The notes below the pieces were generated by a model, which made no database searches, had not been told where the DNA came from, and saw nothing but the letters and a program-made list of their open reading frames with translations. From Mesorhizobium liriopis (GTDB lineage: Bacteria > Pseudomonadota > Alphaproteobacteria > Rhizobiales > Rhizobiaceae): a stretch of 64,000 nucleotides of DNA. The translations under genes were made by a program, and so were the position numbers. The stretch covers positions 415,098-479,097 of the forward strand of contig NZ_JAMXQS010000003.1 in NCBI RefSeq assembly GCF_024053505.1. Reading direction: 5' to 3'. This document shows, one piece after another, positions 51,391-61,145 of this stretch (the first letter of the stretch is position 1; every line of letters starts with the position of its first letter).

Positions 51391-52358
51391 CCAGCCTCTT
51401 CAACGTGGCGCTTCTGGTTGCCATGCTGCGCACCACCGCTCCTATCCTGCTCGTGGCGCTGGGCGGCTCTTTCACCACCAAGGCCGGCATCTTCAATATA
51501 GGGCTCGAGGGCCAGATGCTGATCGGCGCCTTCTTTGCCGTGCTCGGCTCGATTTGGACCGGCTCCGCCTGGGGTGGGGTGCTGTGCGGCGTGGCGGCGG
51601 CCCTCGTCTTTGCGCTGATCTTCGCGCTTCTCGTCGTGTCGTTCCGCGCAAACGAGGTGGTGGTGGGTCTCGCCCTCAACATCTTGGCAGGCGGCATGAC
51701 CATTTCTCTCATGAAAGCCGTGTTCGGCACGCGTGGGTCGATCGTCGGGCGCGGCATCGTCGGATTGCCCAAGGTGCAGATCCCTTATGCCCGTGACGTC
51801 CTCGGGCCCTATGCCCAACTGATTTCGGGCTACACGCCGATGGTATATCTCGCCTTCGTTGCCGTGCCGCTCTTCGTTCTCTTCTATCGCCGCACGCGGC
51901 TCGGCCTGCATATCCGCGTGGTTGGCGAGAAGCCGGAAGCGGCCGAAGCGCTCGGCATCTCGATCACCCGCGTGCGCTACACGGCGTCACTGCTGTGCGG
52001 CCTTTTCGCGGGTCTTGCCGGCGCACACCTGTCGCTGGGCTACATCACAATGTTCACCGAGAACATGTCGTCAGGCCGCGGTTTCATGGCTGTCGCCATC
52101 CTGATCTTCTCCAACGGCGATCCGTTGCGCGTACTTGCGGGCTGCCTGCTGTTCGGTTTCGCGGACGCCTTTTCCCTTCGCCTGCAGACCTTCGGCTATC
52201 CGTCCTACCTGATCCTCGCAGTGCCTTATCTCGTGGCACTCACCGCACTTTTCGCGCTGTCCTACCGCGCGCGTCCCAAGCTCATCCGTGAAACAGCGGA
52301 AAGCATGCGCCGCTTCCTACGCGCCGAAACCCCTTCCGATACCACCAGACCCTCATAA
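51378..52358 (+). CDS. Nucleoside ABC transporter permease, second
   Basis: This 326-aa permease has 'TTAPILLVALGGSFTTKAGI', 'FNIGLEGQMLIGAFFAVLGS', 'FRANEVVVGLALNILAGGMT', 'RLGLHIRVVGEKPEAAEALG' and 'NMSSGRGFMAVAILIFSNGD'. The matching blocks of the partner permease and this one are typical of BMP systems. ATG 51378 with GCGGGAGAA upstream is chosen; a longer open frame upstream overlaps the first permease in another frame. The nucleoside hydrolase gene starts 10 bases after its stop. Confidence 0.9.
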   Translation: MEVLTSLFNVALLVAMLRTTAPILLVALGGSFTTKAGIFNIGLEGQMLIGAFFAVLGSIWTGSAWGGVLCGVAAALVFALIFALLVVSFRANEVVVGLALNILAGGMTISLMKAVFGTRGSIVGRGIVGLPKVQIPYARDVLGPYAQLISGYTPMVYLAFVAVPLFVLFYRRTRLGLHIRVVGEKPEAAEALGISITRVRYTASLLCGLFAGLAGAHLSLGYITMFTENMSSGRGFMAVAILIFSNGDPLRVLAGCLLFGFADAFSLRLQTFGYPSYLILAVPYLVALTALFALSYRARPKLIRETAESMRRFLRAETPSDTTRPS

Positions 52359-52368
52359 ACGAGCCTTC

Positions 52369-53388
52369 ATGCAACGCATCATTCTCGACGTGGATTCGGC
52401 CGGCGACGATATCCTCGCCGTCCTGTTCGCCGCCGCCAATCCCAACATCAAGCTCGAAGGGGTCACCACTGTCACTGGTGCCGCAGGTCCCATCGAGCAG
52501 GTGACGGCCGTCGTCCTCAACACGCTTTCGCTGGCAGGCCGAGACGATATCCCCGTGCATGCCGGCGCATGGCGCCCGATCGTCGGCAATTCCAAAGCCG
52601 ACATGCAAGCGCCCGTGCATTTCGAGAAGCGCCTGTCCGCGCGCTTCGGCGACCGCCTGAAGAAATTCAACCCGCCCGCCCCCACGCCGAAGCGAGCGCC
52701 CACGCCCGGCCATGCGGTGGATTTCATCATCAAGACGGTGCTGGACAACCCGGGCGAAATCACGCTCGTCACGACGGGCCCAACCACCAACGCCGCGATG
52801 GCCCTCCTGCAGGAGCCGAGACTTGTGGGCGCGCTCAAGCAGATGTTGGTGCTCGGTGGCAACTTCGCGACGCCCGGCAACATCACGCCGCTGTCCGAAT
52901 ACAATATCTGGGCCGACCCCGAAGCCGCGCGCATTGTGCTCAATGCCGAAGTCCCGAAAATCCTCGTGCCGCTCGACATCTGCGAGGACAACCGCGTCGC
53001 CAGTTCCATGCTGACCCGCGACGACATCGCCGATTTGCAGGCGGTCGCAATACAGAATCCGGTGGTCGCGATGATCGCCGATATTTTTCCGATCTATGTC
53101 GACATCTGGCGCGAGTTCTTCGATCTCGTAGGATTTCCCATGGATGACGTCATCACGGTCGCACTCGCATTTGCGCCCGACCTCGTGACGACCACAAAGC
53201 CGCTTTTCGCCGATGTGGTGATTGAGAAGGGCGTGGCCCGTGGCCAGACGGTTGCCTATCGCGGACGCCAGCTTCTGCCCGGCGGCGGCCCCGAAACCAC
53301 GCGGATCGGCGAGGGCCTCGACGGCAAGCGCTTTCTCCAAATCTTCAAGGACACGATGGCGCTTTACGAGCGCGGGGACCGAGCATGA
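52369..53388 (+). CDS. Inosine/uridine-preferring nucleoside hydrolase family protein, first
   Basis: This 339-aa protein carries the N-terminal Ca-binding Asp cluster 'LDVDSAGDDILAVLFAA' (DxDxxxDD form), 'VTGAAGPIEQVTAVVLNTL', 'VTTGPTTNAAMALLQEPRL' and 'LGGNFATPGNITPLSEYNIW' with 'ADPEAARIVLNAEV'. The family cleaves the N-glycosidic bond of ribonucleosides to base plus ribose in the cytoplasm. The insertion 'FNPPAPTPKRAPTPGHAVDF' and the non-canonical 'DSAGDD' in place of 'DPGIDD' separate it from group I enzymes. ATG 52369 directly follows the permease; its stop overlaps the next hydrolase. Confidence 0.86.
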   Translation: MQRIILDVDSAGDDILAVLFAAANPNIKLEGVTTVTGAAGPIEQVTAVVLNTLSLAGRDDIPVHAGAWRPIVGNSKADMQAPVHFEKRLSARFGDRLKKFNPPAPTPKRAPTPGHAVDFIIKTVLDNPGEITLVTTGPTTNAAMALLQEPRLVGALKQMLVLGGNFATPGNITPLSEYNIWADPEAARIVLNAEVPKILVPLDICEDNRVASSMLTRDDIADLQAVAIQNPVVAMIADIFPIYVDIWREFFDLVGFPMDDVITVALAFAPDLVTTTKPLFADVVIEKGVARGQTVAYRGRQLLPGGGPETTRIGEGLDGKRFLQIFKDTMALYERGDRA

Positions 53389-54314
53389 CCGCTACACCGA
53401 TCCTTTTCGACTGCGATCCCGGCCACGACGACGCCATCGCGCTCGTCATGGCGCATCGCTCGCCTGCCGTCGAACTTCTCGGCGTGACAACCACCTGCGG
53501 CAATGCCGAACTTGAGAAAACGACCTCAAACGCGCTGCGCATCCTCGAATATCTGGGCGCGAGCAATGTGCCGGTCGCCGCAGGCTGCGTACGCCCGCTC
53601 GCGCGGCCTCTGGTGCTCGGTACAGCCGACGGTCCTAGCGGCCTCGATGGTTCCCCCTATCTGCCGGAAGCGACGATCAAGCCGGTGGAGCAACACGCGG
53701 TCGATTTTCTCGCGGACAAACTACGCGCGAGCGCCGAACCGTTGACCGTGGTCGCAACCGGCCCACTCTGCAATATCGGGCTGATGATCCTCAAGCACCC
53801 GGATGTGCTTTCCAAGATCAAGCAGCTGATCTGGATGGGCGGCGTGTTCTTCCGCAAGAGCGAGATCATCACCCCCACCGAGTTCAACGCCTTCTGCGAC
53901 CCGGAAGCGCTCAAGATCGTACTCGATAGCGGCATCGACATTCTGATGGTCGGTCTCGACGTGACCATGCAGGTTTTGATCGAAAAACCACAATATGACG
54001 AGCTCGCCACCATAGACACGCCCTTAGGCAAGCTTGTTCATGATTGGCTTCTTTTCTACGAAAAGCTTCACCGCAATTCGATGGGCGTGGGCGGCGCGAT
54101 GCACGACCCGCTCGCACTGGCTCTCGTGATCGATCCGACACTGGTCAAGACACGTCCCGCCCATATCGGCGTCGATCTCTCCGGCTCCTATACCTTTGGC
54201 GCCACGGTGGCAGACTATTGGGGCGAGCGCGGCGAGAAGGACAACGCTCGGATCGCCTATGAGGTCAACGCGGAACGTTTTTTCAAATTAATGTTCGATC
54301 TATTGCGCAAGTAA
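53385..54314 (+). CDS. Inosine/uridine-preferring nucleoside hydrolase family protein, second
   Basis: This 309-aa nucleoside hydrolase has the canonical 'FDCDPGHDDAIALVMAH' Ca site, 'GVTTTCGNAELEKTTSNALR', 'VVATGPLCNIGLMILKHPDV', 'IWMGGVFFRKSEIITPTEFN' followed by 'AFCDPEALKIVL', and 'GGAMHDPLALALVIDP' (second Ca ligand Asp). It is a complete, normal-length IunH-type enzyme. Its ATG overlaps the first hydrolase stop. Two different hydrolases after one importer suggest separate purine and pyrimidine, or normal and modified, nucleoside specificities. Freed ribose could be used by the organism's sugar pathways. Confidence 0.9.
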   Translation: MTATPILFDCDPGHDDAIALVMAHRSPAVELLGVTTTCGNAELEKTTSNALRILEYLGASNVPVAAGCVRPLARPLVLGTADGPSGLDGSPYLPEATIKPVEQHAVDFLADKLRASAEPLTVVATGPLCNIGLMILKHPDVLSKIKQLIWMGGVFFRKSEIITPTEFNAFCDPEALKIVLDSGIDILMVGLDVTMQVLIEKPQYDELATIDTPLGKLVHDWLLFYEKLHRNSMGVGGAMHDPLALALVIDPTLVKTRPAHIGVDLSGSYTFGATVADYWGERGEKDNARIAYEVNAERFFKLMFDLLRK

Positions 54315-54639
54315 GCAGGTTAGAAGGCAGTCATTAAAAACGTCGAAGTGGAATTGCTCGATTTACATTGCTGATAGGACTGTAATGGGTAGGTTGAACC
54401 CACGCCTCGAGAGTAGTTGAGGATGCCAGAAGAAACCAAACTTGCGTTTCAGTCAGCAGGGCTTGGCTTCTTCATCATCGGATAAATCGCGCCCTTGTGG
54501 CATTCGCGGTGACAAGGACGATCTAGTCCACAGATCCGACATGCAGCGTAAGGCATCACTCGCAAGTGACAGCGGCGCGATGCATCGCCATTGGCCCGCA
54601 CCGGTTACCCCGAACGCTTTCCATGTACAGGGTATTCCC
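54315..54639. other. Intergenic stretch after the nucleoside operon
   Basis: About 325 bases with slightly lower GC than the neighbours. I see no gene, tRNA or clear terminator; open frames here lack coding character. It contains the leader of the small lipoprotein gene at 54640. Confidence 0.4.
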
Positions 54640-54789
54640 ATGCACTTGTTTTCCCGCCTCGCCGCAGCATCGGTCCTGCTCGCAGCCCTCGGCCTTTCCG
54701 CCTGTCAGAGCAGCGGTGGCGACTATCGCAACGCCACCGTCAACCGCGTGACTGCCAACGACGGCATCGGCCAAGCCGACGACAACTGA
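54640..54789 (+). CDS. Small lipoprotein (49 aa)
   Basis: The peptide starts 'MHLFSRLAAASVLLAALGLS' and has a lipobox ending at 'SAC' (residue about 22), followed by a short polar tail 'QSSGGDYRNATVNRVTANDG'. This is the form of small secreted lipoproteins anchored to the inner or outer membrane. The longer in-frame extension upstream lacks coding features; ATG 54640 has CAGGGTA upstream. Function unknown. It is convergent with another lipoprotein gene. Confidence 0.6.
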   Translation: MHLFSRLAAASVLLAALGLSACQSSGGDYRNATVNRVTANDGIGQADDN

Positions 54790-54816
54790 TGGCTGGGTGA
54801 CGCGGTGACATAAATC

Positions 54817-55152
54817 TCAACAGCCTCGCTGCTGGATCGCCTTGTCCATCGCGATCACCTTGCCCTTGTTGACGGCGATCTGCGCTGAGAGGTCCTCGCC
54901 CAGAACCTTCGAAACCGGTACGCCGACCACCATCGTGCTCACAGCATCCCCCATCATTCGATTGGTTTGGCGGTTGGAAATGGAATCGAGATCGGCCGAG
55001 ATTTGATCGCGCTCGGTTCGCAGTTCCTCGCAGCTCAGCCTGGCATAGGCACGATCGTCGGCCGCGATCGGCTTGATGCTCGCTGGCGGCATCGCGCAGC
55101 TGGAGAGTGCAACCAGAACGGCAAGACTGAGACCTGTTGAAAATCGCACCAT
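54817..55152 (-). CDS. Conserved-type lipoprotein (about 111 aa)
   Basis: Starts 'MVRFSTGLSLAVLVALSSC' with the lipobox Cys at about residue 19, then a mature region with 'LSCEELRTERDQISADLDSI' (coiled-coil-like) and 'GVPVSKVLGEDLSAQIAVNK' (a possible short hydrophobic hairpin), ending 'AMDKAIQQRGC'. Two ATG codons are adjacent (55155 and 55152); GGAGAG abuts the first, so the second is better spaced. The conserved 'ARLSCEEL...E' pattern resembles small lipoproteins of alphaproteobacteria of unknown role. No operon partner. Confidence 0.65.
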   Translation of the reverse strand: MVRFSTGLSLAVLVALSSCAMPPASIKPIAADDRAYARLSCEELRTERDQISADLDSISNRQTNRMMGDAVSTMVVGVPVSKVLGEDLSAQIAVNKGKVIAMDKAIQQRGC

Positions 55153-55323
55153 CATCTCTCCACGTGGGGAGCGTTCACCACGGCCAAGTGGAGAAAATAA
55201 GAATGCAGGCGATGTGGCCCTATCCGATCAGTGCCCAAGCCGCCCCGAAAACATTCCTGTCATCCTTGCCACCATCGGCCATCGCAAGCGTTTGCCTCGT
55301 CCCAATCAAGAGAAAGCTAAACG

Positions 55324-55551
55324 ATGAGCGACACCCTGACCCAGACGCGCCGCCGCGAGATTGCCGTGGAGCACCTTCTGTTCAAGCTAATCGAATATGT
55401 GGAAGCGCGTGAGCCCGGATTGGTCGACTTCCTCGAAAAAAGCCTCGACCATCTGGGCGATCCGGCTCAAGACCGCACCAAGGACGACGAAGCGGTGCGG
55501 GAAATCGCAAGGAAAATGCTCGACGGCGCCCGTCGCCAAGGCACTGCGTGA
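55324..55551 (+). CDS. Hypothetical protein (75 aa)
   Basis: A small, charged, mostly helical protein ('MSDTLTQTRRREIAVEHLLF', 'EYVEAREPGLVDFLEKSLDH', 'AVREIARKMLDGARRQGTA'). GAGAAAG lies upstream of ATG 55324. No domain is recognised. It lies 72 bases before the ABC1-family kinase gene on the same strand and may share its transcript. Confidence 0.6.
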   Translation: MSDTLTQTRRREIAVEHLLFKLIEYVEAREPGLVDFLEKSLDHLGDPAQDRTKDDEAVREIARKMLDGARRQGTA

Positions 55552-55623
55552 CATCCGCATTCGCCTCACAGCGCAAAAGGCTGGAAACCGGCCCTTGCGC
55601 GGCGGACCGGTAGGGGCGCGATC

Positions 55624-56952
55624 ATGGCATTTCGCTCCCCGCCGCCCGGTGGCAGGCTGGTGCCTCAAAGCCGGCTTGCGCGCCTTGCCCGGATCGGCTC
55701 GGCGGCTGCGGGTGTTTCGGGCAACATGCTGGTTCAAGGCACCGGACGCCTTTTGCGGGGGCAAGCCCCTGCCCTGTCCGACCTGCTGCTGACGCCTGCC
55801 AACATCACCCGTGTGACCGACGAGCTCGCGCGGCTGCGTGGGGCGGCCATGAAACTCGGCCAGCTGGTGTCGATGGATGCGGGCCGCTCGCTGCCGCCCG
55901 AGCTGGCAGCTATCATGGCGCGCCTGCGGAATGCGGCCGAACCCATGCCCGAAGCGCAGCTTCGGGCCGTGCTCGACGCCAATTGGGGCGCAGGCTGGCA
56001 CGAGCAGCTGGCGGAATTCCACTTCGAGCCGATGGCCGCCGCCTCGATCGGAGAGGTTCATCGGGCAAAAACGCATGATGGCCGCGTGCTTGCGATCAAG
56101 GTCCAGTATCCCGGCGTGCGTGAGAGCATCGAAAGCGATGTCGACAATGTCGGCACGCTTCTGCGACTGACTGGCCTCGTTCCCTCAGGCATCGACACCA
56201 GACCGCTGCTGGCGGAAGCCAAGCGGCAGCTGCGCGAGGAAGCCGACTACCGCAGTGAGGCGCGATACCTGCAGAGCTTTGCGGCGCTTCTCGGCAGCGA
56301 CGACGCGTTCGTCGTTCCTGCGCTCGTGCCGGAATTCTCGACGGACACTGTGCTTGCCATGCAGTTCGTGGACAGCGTGCCGATCGAAACGCTCGACAAC
56401 GCCTCGCAAGCCACGTGCGACCGCGTGGCAGCGAAGCTGATCGAGCTGTTCCTCCGCGAGCTTTTCGAGTTCGGCCTGATGCAGACCGATCCGAACTTCG
56501 CCAATTACCGTTTCCAGCCCGAAAGCGGTCGCATCGTCCTGCTCGATTTCGGCGCCAGCCGCGCTTTCGCGCCGGAGCTCGTGGCGAGGTTCAAGCGGTT
56601 GCTTCAGGCCGGGCTCGAAGGCGACAGGACGGCGGCCAAACAGGCCATGCTCGATATCGGCATTCTCGAAAACGGCCATCCCCGCATTTTCGAGGTCTCC
56701 GTTCTGGTCATGGTGGACACGATCTTTCAAGCGATCCGCAGCGCGGATCCGTTCGACTTCGCCGACAGTAGCCTCGTCGAAAAGCTGGAAAATCAGGGGC
56801 GCGCCTTGACCGAGAGGCGAGACGCGCTCCGCGCGCCGCCGGCCGACGTGCTGTTTCTTCAGCGAAAGCTCGGCGGCCTGTTTTTGCTGGCCACCCGGCT
56901 CAAGGCCCGCGTGCCTTTGGCGCAAATGCTGCAGGACTATGCCGATCGGTAA
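55624..56952 (+). CDS. ABC1/UbiB-family atypical kinase-like protein
   Basis: This 442-aa protein has the ABC1 features: the N-terminal KxGQ element 'RGAAMKLGQLVSMDAGRSLP', the Ala-rich loop 'PMAAASIGEVHRAK', the Lys in 'LAIKVQYPGVRESI', the ExD-type Glu in 'EADYRSEARYL', and the metal motif 'IVLLDFGASRAF'. Family members have atypical ATPase or kinase activity and support coenzyme Q biosynthesis or lipid handling. No C-terminal membrane helices like those of UbiB are evident, so it is a soluble ADCK/AarF relative rather than classic UbiB. Promoter and regulation are not evident. Confidence 0.85.
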   Translation: MAFRSPPPGGRLVPQSRLARLARIGSAAAGVSGNMLVQGTGRLLRGQAPALSDLLLTPANITRVTDELARLRGAAMKLGQLVSMDAGRSLPPELAAIMARLRNAAEPMPEAQLRAVLDANWGAGWHEQLAEFHFEPMAAASIGEVHRAKTHDGRVLAIKVQYPGVRESIESDVDNVGTLLRLTGLVPSGIDTRPLLAEAKRQLREEADYRSEARYLQSFAALLGSDDAFVVPALVPEFSTDTVLAMQFVDSVPIETLDNASQATCDRVAAKLIELFLRELFEFGLMQTDPNFANYRFQPESGRIVLLDFGASRAFAPELVARFKRLLQAGLEGDRTAAKQAMLDIGILENGHPRIFEVSVLVMVDTIFQAIRSADPFDFADSSLVEKLENQGRALTERRDALRAPPADVLFLQRKLGGLFLLATRLKARVPLAQMLQDYADR

Positions 56953-56989
56953 CGCGGCGCCCCGCCTGACGATGCTGCGCCAGCGTCTC

Positions 56990-57220
56990 TCAGGCTGAGA
57001 ATTTCACGCTCACGCCGCGTTGCCGGAAATAGGCCTGCATCAGCTTGCGGCCCTGGCGATTGTTCTGCGCGAGCTTGGCCGGATCGAATTCGGCCTCCTT
57101 CTTTCCCTCACGCGCCAAGGCTGCCTTGAGTGTCGCGATATGCGTGTTGAGGTCCTCATTGTTCGCCTGCAGCGAAGCGTAGATGGTATCGGTGATCTCG
57201 GCGACAGTCGGTTGGCTCAC
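56990..57220 (-). CDS. Small conserved hypothetical protein (76 aa)
   Basis: From GTG 57220, with AGAGGA about nine bases upstream, the protein reads '[20 protein letters not shown]', a helical middle with '[20 protein letters not shown]', and '[20 protein letters not shown]' at the basic end. It is predicted helical, without membrane or signal segments. The function is unknown. A longer open frame upstream has no coding character. It is convergent with the ABC1 kinase gene. Confidence 0.65.
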   Translation of the reverse strand: MSQPTVAEITDTIYASLQANNEDLNTHIATLKAALAREGKKEAEFDPAKLAQNNRQGRKLMQAYFRQRGVSVKFSA

Positions 57221-57589
57221 AGGTGTTTTTCCTCTGCTTCTTCGTCCGGCAGACAGGCATTGGCCCTGTCGGCCGCACGAACAGGATGGCGAAAGACGAT
57301 GAGCAGGCTGGTACTCGATCAAAGGCGATCCTGTCGAGCAGTCACCTTCGCATGGCATGCCCCCGATTGCGGGATCCCGGGCCTGCACCAAGCCGAGAGG
57401 CATCCTGCAGGCAGATGCGGCGAAGTAGTGAACTATGCGTCCCCGGTCGGGACCTGTGGCAAACGTCGTGACACCTCTTCACAGAGCCGGGTTTTATTCT
57501 GTTTCGTGCAGCGATATGGTCGAGGCACTTCCAGCCAAGACCAGCTTTTCCGTTCTGGAAAGGCCCCGCATCCTCAAGGACATTTTCTG
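57221..57589. other. Intergenic stretch upstream of pccB
   Basis: The 369-base gap holds the divergent leaders of the 76-aa gene and pccB. I checked for a cobalamin riboswitch because of the B12-dependent mutase downstream but found no B12-box-like sequence. No clear sigma-70 pair was recognised. Confidence 0.4.
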
Positions 57590-59122
57590 ATGCAAGGCGT
57601 TCTTTCCCAACTCGAAGAACGCCGCGCGGAGGCTCGCTTGGGCGGTGGGGCCGCGCGCATCGCGGCCCAGCATGCGAAGGGAAAGCTGACGGCACGCGAA
57701 CGGCTCGACGTTCTGCTCGATCCCGGCTCCTTCGAGGAGTGGGACATGTATGTGACCCACCGGGCGGTGGATTTCGGCATGGCCACCAACAAGGTCGCGG
57801 GCGATGGCGTGGTGACGGGCTGGGGCACGATCAACGGGCGACAGGTCTACGTCTTCTCTCAGGACTTCACCGTGCTCGGCGGCTCGCTGTCCGAGACCCA
57901 TGCGCAGAAGATCTGTAAGGTCATGGACATGGCGGTGCGTAACGGAGCACCGGTGATCGGGCTCAACGATTCCGGCGGGGCACGCATTCAGGAAGGCGTC
58001 GCATCACTCGCCGGCTATGCTGAAGTGTTCCGCCGCAATGCTGAGGCTTCCGGCGTCATTCCGCAGATTTCGGTGATCATGGGCCCTTGCGCGGGCGGTG
58101 CCGTCTATTCGCCGGCGATGACCGACTTCATCTTCATGGTGCGCGATTCATCCTACATGTTCGTGACCGGCCCTGACGTGGTGAAGACCGTCACCAACGA
58201 GATCGTCTCGGCCGAGGAGCTGGGCGGCGCGCAAACGCATACGCAACGATCCTCGGTGGCCGACGGGGCCTACGAGAACGACATCGAAACGCTCGAGGCA
58301 GTGCGGGCGCTGTTCGACTTTCTGCCGCTCAACAACCGCGAGAAGCCACCCGTCTGGCCCGTCTTCGACGATCCCGCGCGCATCGAGATGCGGCTCGACA
58401 CGCTGGTCCCCGACAGCCCCACCAAGCCCTACGACATGAAGGAACTGGTGACTGCGCTTGCCGACGAGGGCGAATTCTTCGAGCTCCAAGCGGCATTCGC
58501 CAAGAACATCATCACCGGCTTCATTCGGCTCGAAGGGCAAACGGTAGGTGTGGTCGCCAACCAGCCGACCGTGCTCGCCGGTTGCCTCGACATCGACGCT
58601 TCGCGCAAAGCGGCCAAGTTCGTGCGCTTCTGCGACGCGTTCTCCATTCCCATCCTGACGCTTGTCGACGTGCCGGGCTTCCTGCCGGGCACGGCACAGG
58701 AATATGGCGGCGTCATCAAGCACGGCGCGAAGCTCCTGTTCGCCTACGCCCAGGCCACCGTGCCGATGGTCACGCTGATCACGCGCAAGGCCTATGGCGG
58801 TGCCTATGACGTGATGGCCTCGAAGCATATCGGCGCCGACATCAACTATGCCTGGCCGAGCGCCGAGATCGCCGTGATGGGCGCCAAGGGTGCCGCCGAG
58901 ATCCTGTATCGCTCGGAACTGGGCGACCCGGACAGGATTGCCGCCCGCACGAAAGAGTATGAAGGGCGCTTCGCCAACCCGTTCGTCGCCGCCGAGCGCG
59001 GCTTCATCGACGAGGTGATCATGCCGCATTCCTCGCGTCGCCGCATCGCGCGTGCTTTTGCGGGCCTGCGCAACAAGCGCAAGGAACAGCTCTGGCGCAA
59101 ACATGATACGATCCCGCTGTGA
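57590..59122 (+). CDS. pccB: Propionyl-CoA carboxylase beta (carboxyltransferase) subunit
   Basis: This 510-aa carboxyltransferase transfers CO2 from carboxybiotin to propionyl-CoA, giving (S)-methylmalonyl-CoA. Visible blocks are '[20 protein letters not shown]', '[20 protein letters not shown]', '[20 protein letters not shown]' (oxyanion glycines), '[20 protein letters not shown]', '[20 protein letters not shown]' and '[20 protein letters not shown]'. The Asp in 'NITGF...[12 protein letters not shown]' fits propionyl rather than acetyl use. ATG 57590 follows AAGGA; longer in-frame extensions lack coding character. It begins the operon pccB, pccA, mutase, epimerase. Confidence 0.93.
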   Translation: MQGVLSQLEERRAEARLGGGAARIAAQHAKGKLTARERLDVLLDPGSFEEWDMYVTHRAVDFGMATNKVAGDGVVTGWGTINGRQVYVFSQDFTVLGGSLSETHAQKICKVMDMAVRNGAPVIGLNDSGGARIQEGVASLAGYAEVFRRNAEASGVIPQISVIMGPCAGGAVYSPAMTDFIFMVRDSSYMFVTGPDVVKTVTNEIVSAEELGGAQTHTQRSSVADGAYENDIETLEAVRALFDFLPLNNREKPPVWPVFDDPARIEMRLDTLVPDSPTKPYDMKELVTALADEGEFFELQAAFAKNIITGFIRLEGQTVGVVANQPTVLAGCLDIDASRKAAKFVRFCDAFSIPILTLVDVPGFLPGTAQEYGGVIKHGAKLLFAYAQATVPMVTLITRKAYGGAYDVMASKHIGADINYAWPSAEIAVMGAKGAAEILYRSELGDPDRIAARTKEYEGRFANPFVAAERGFIDEVIMPHSSRRRIARAFAGLRNKRKEQLWRKHDTIPL

Positions 59123-59144
59123 GGCCCGGTTTGAGAAGAGTGGC

Positions 59145-61145
59145 ATGATCCGAAAAATCCTCATCGCCAATCGCGGCGAGATCGCATGCCGCGTGATCCG
59201 CACGGCGAAGCGGTTGGACCTCGCGACGGTGGCAATCTATTCGGACGCGGACCGCGACGCGCTGCATGTGCGCGAGGCGGATGAAGCGGTCCGCATCGGC
59301 CCGGCTCCTTCCGCGCAGTCCTACCTTTCGATCGAGGCGATCCTCGACGCCATCCGTCAGACGGGTGCCGATGCGGTGCATCCAGGCTATGGGTTCCTGT
59401 CGGAGAACGCGGTGTTCGCAGAAGCACTGGAGGAAGCAGGCGTTACCTTCATTGGGCCGCCGGCCTCTGCAATTCGCGCGATGGGCGACAAGATCACATC
59501 GAAGAAGCTCGCGGCTGAAGCGGGTGTCTCGACCGTGCCAGGCCATATGGGGCTGATCGAGGATGCGGACGAAGCCGTGCGCATCGCAGAAGAGATCGGC
59601 TATCCCGTGATGATTAAGGCATCCGCGGGCGGTGGCGGCAAGGGCATGCGGATTGCTTGGAACGCGACCGAGGCCCACGAAGGGTTTTCGGCCTCGCGCA
59701 ACGAAGCGCGCGCCTCCTTTGGTGATGAGCGCATCTTCATCGAGAAGTTCGTTACCCAGCCGCGCCATATCGAGATCCAGGTGCTCGGCGACAAACACGG
59801 CAACACGATCCATCTCGGCGAGCGGGAATGCTCGATCCAGCGGCGCAACCAGAAGGTGATCGAGGAAGCGCCCTCGCCTTTCCTCGACGATGTCACTCGG
59901 GCTGCGATGGGCGCGCAGGCCGTGCAACTTGCTCAAGCCGTGGGTTACCATTCCGCCGGCACGGTGGAATTCATCATGGACGGCGGGAGGAATTTCTACT
60001 TCCTCGAGATGAACACGCGGCTTCAGGTCGAGCATCCCGTCACGGAACTGGTGACAGGCCTCGACCTCGTGGAAGAGATGATCCGCGTGGCGCAGGGTGA
60101 GACATTACGCCTGGGCCAGGAGGATGTGCGGCTCAAGGGTTGGGCGATCGAAAGCCGGCTTTATGCGGAGGATCCCTATCGCGGCTTCCTGCCCTCGACC
60201 GGACGGCTCTCGCGATACCGCCCGCCTGCACAGGGGGTGGTGGATGGGGTCACCGTGCGCAACGACACGGGCGTGTTCGAGGGCGGCGAGATTTCGGTGT
60301 TCTACGATCCCATGATCGCCAAGCTCTGCACCCACGCGGGATCGCGGATCGAGGCGATCGACGCCATGGCGGACGCGCTGGACGGCTTCGCAGTGGAGGG
60401 CATCGGCCACAACCTGCCATTCCTGTCCGCCGTCATGGATCGCCCCCGCTTTCGCGAGGGCCGGCTGACCACCGGCTTCATCGCCGAAGAGTTCCCCGAA
60501 GGTTTCAAGGGTGTGGCGCCAGACGAGCACGCCGCACGGGCGCTCGCAAGTGTCGCCGCGCTGGTCAATCACCGCCTGCAGCTTCGCGCCTCGCGCATCT
60601 CGGGCACGGTGTCCAACCATGCGCGGGTGATCGGCAGGGCGTGGGTGGCGAAACTCGGCGACCACGCCTTTGGGCTCGACATCCAAGAGAAGAACGATGC
60701 GCTGACCGTCGCATTCGAGAAGGGCGAAACCGTCACCCTTGCGAGCGACTGGCAACCGGGCCAGCGTGAGGCACGGTTTGTTCTCGACGGCACACCGCTC
60801 GGGTTCAAGGTCGATCTGCCCGGCAACGGCATTCGCCTGCGCCATCGCGGCATGGACGTTCTGGTGCGCGTGCGCGAGCCGCATGTGGCGGCCCTCGCCA
60901 AGCTGATGCCGGTGAAGCAGCCGCCCGATACCTCGCGTTTGCTGCTTTGCCCCATGCCCGGCATACTGACGGGCCTGAACGTAGCGGAAGGCGAGAGGGT
61001 CGAAGCCGGTCAGGCGCTGGCCACGATAGAAGCGATGAAGATGGAGAACACGCTTCGCGCCGAGCGCGCCGGCACCGTCAAACGCGTGGCAGCCACACCG
61101 GGCGAGAGCCTGGCCGTCGATCAACTGATCCTGGAATTCGCATGA
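59145..61145 (+). CDS. pccA: Propionyl-CoA carboxylase alpha (biotin carboxylase/BCCP) subunit
   Basis: This 666-aa subunit has the biotin carboxylase domain ('[20 protein letters not shown]', ATP-grasp '[17 protein letters not shown]', '[20 protein letters not shown]'), a PCC-type linker domain (about residues 450-590), and the C-terminal biotinyl domain with the carrier Lys in '[14 protein letters not shown]'. Length is typical of PccA rather than AccC. ATG 59145 starts '[18 protein letters not shown]'; its TGA overlaps the mutase start (ATGA). It carboxylates biotin using ATP and bicarbonate and works with PccB as an alpha6beta6 complex. Confidence 0.93.
   Translation: MIRKILIANRGEIACRVIRTAKRLDLATVAIYSDADRDALHVREADEAVRIGPAPSAQSYLSIEAILDAIRQTGADAVHPGYGFLSENAVFAEALEEAGVTFIGPPASAIRAMGDKITSKKLAAEAGVSTVPGHMGLIEDADEAVRIAEEIGYPVMIKASAGGGGKGMRIAWNATEAHEGFSASRNEARASFGDERIFIEKFVTQPRHIEIQVLGDKHGNTIHLGERECSIQRRNQKVIEEAPSPFLDDVTRAAMGAQAVQLAQAVGYHSAGTVEFIMDGGRNFYFLEMNTRLQVEHPVTELVTGLDLVEEMIRVAQGETLRLGQEDVRLKGWAIESRLYAEDPYRGFLPSTGRLSRYRPPAQGVVDGVTVRNDTGVFEGGEISVFYDPMIAKLCTHAGSRIEAIDAMADALDGFAVEGIGHNLPFLSAVMDRPRFREGRLTTGFIAEEFPEGFKGVAPDEHAARALASVAALVNHRLQLRASRISGTVSNHARVIGRAWVAKLGDHAFGLDIQEKNDALTVAFEKGETVTLASDWQPGQREARFVLDGTPLGFKVDLPGNGIRLRHRGMDVLVRVREPHVAALAKLMPVKQPPDTSRLLLCPMPGILTGLNVAEGERVEAGQALATIEAMKMENTLRAERAGTVKRVAATPGESLAVDQLILEFA

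Noticed and set aside
57221..57589. Possible cobalamin riboswitch ahead of the B12-dependent mutase operon
   Set aside because: No B12-box-like sequence or matching helix set was found in the gap.
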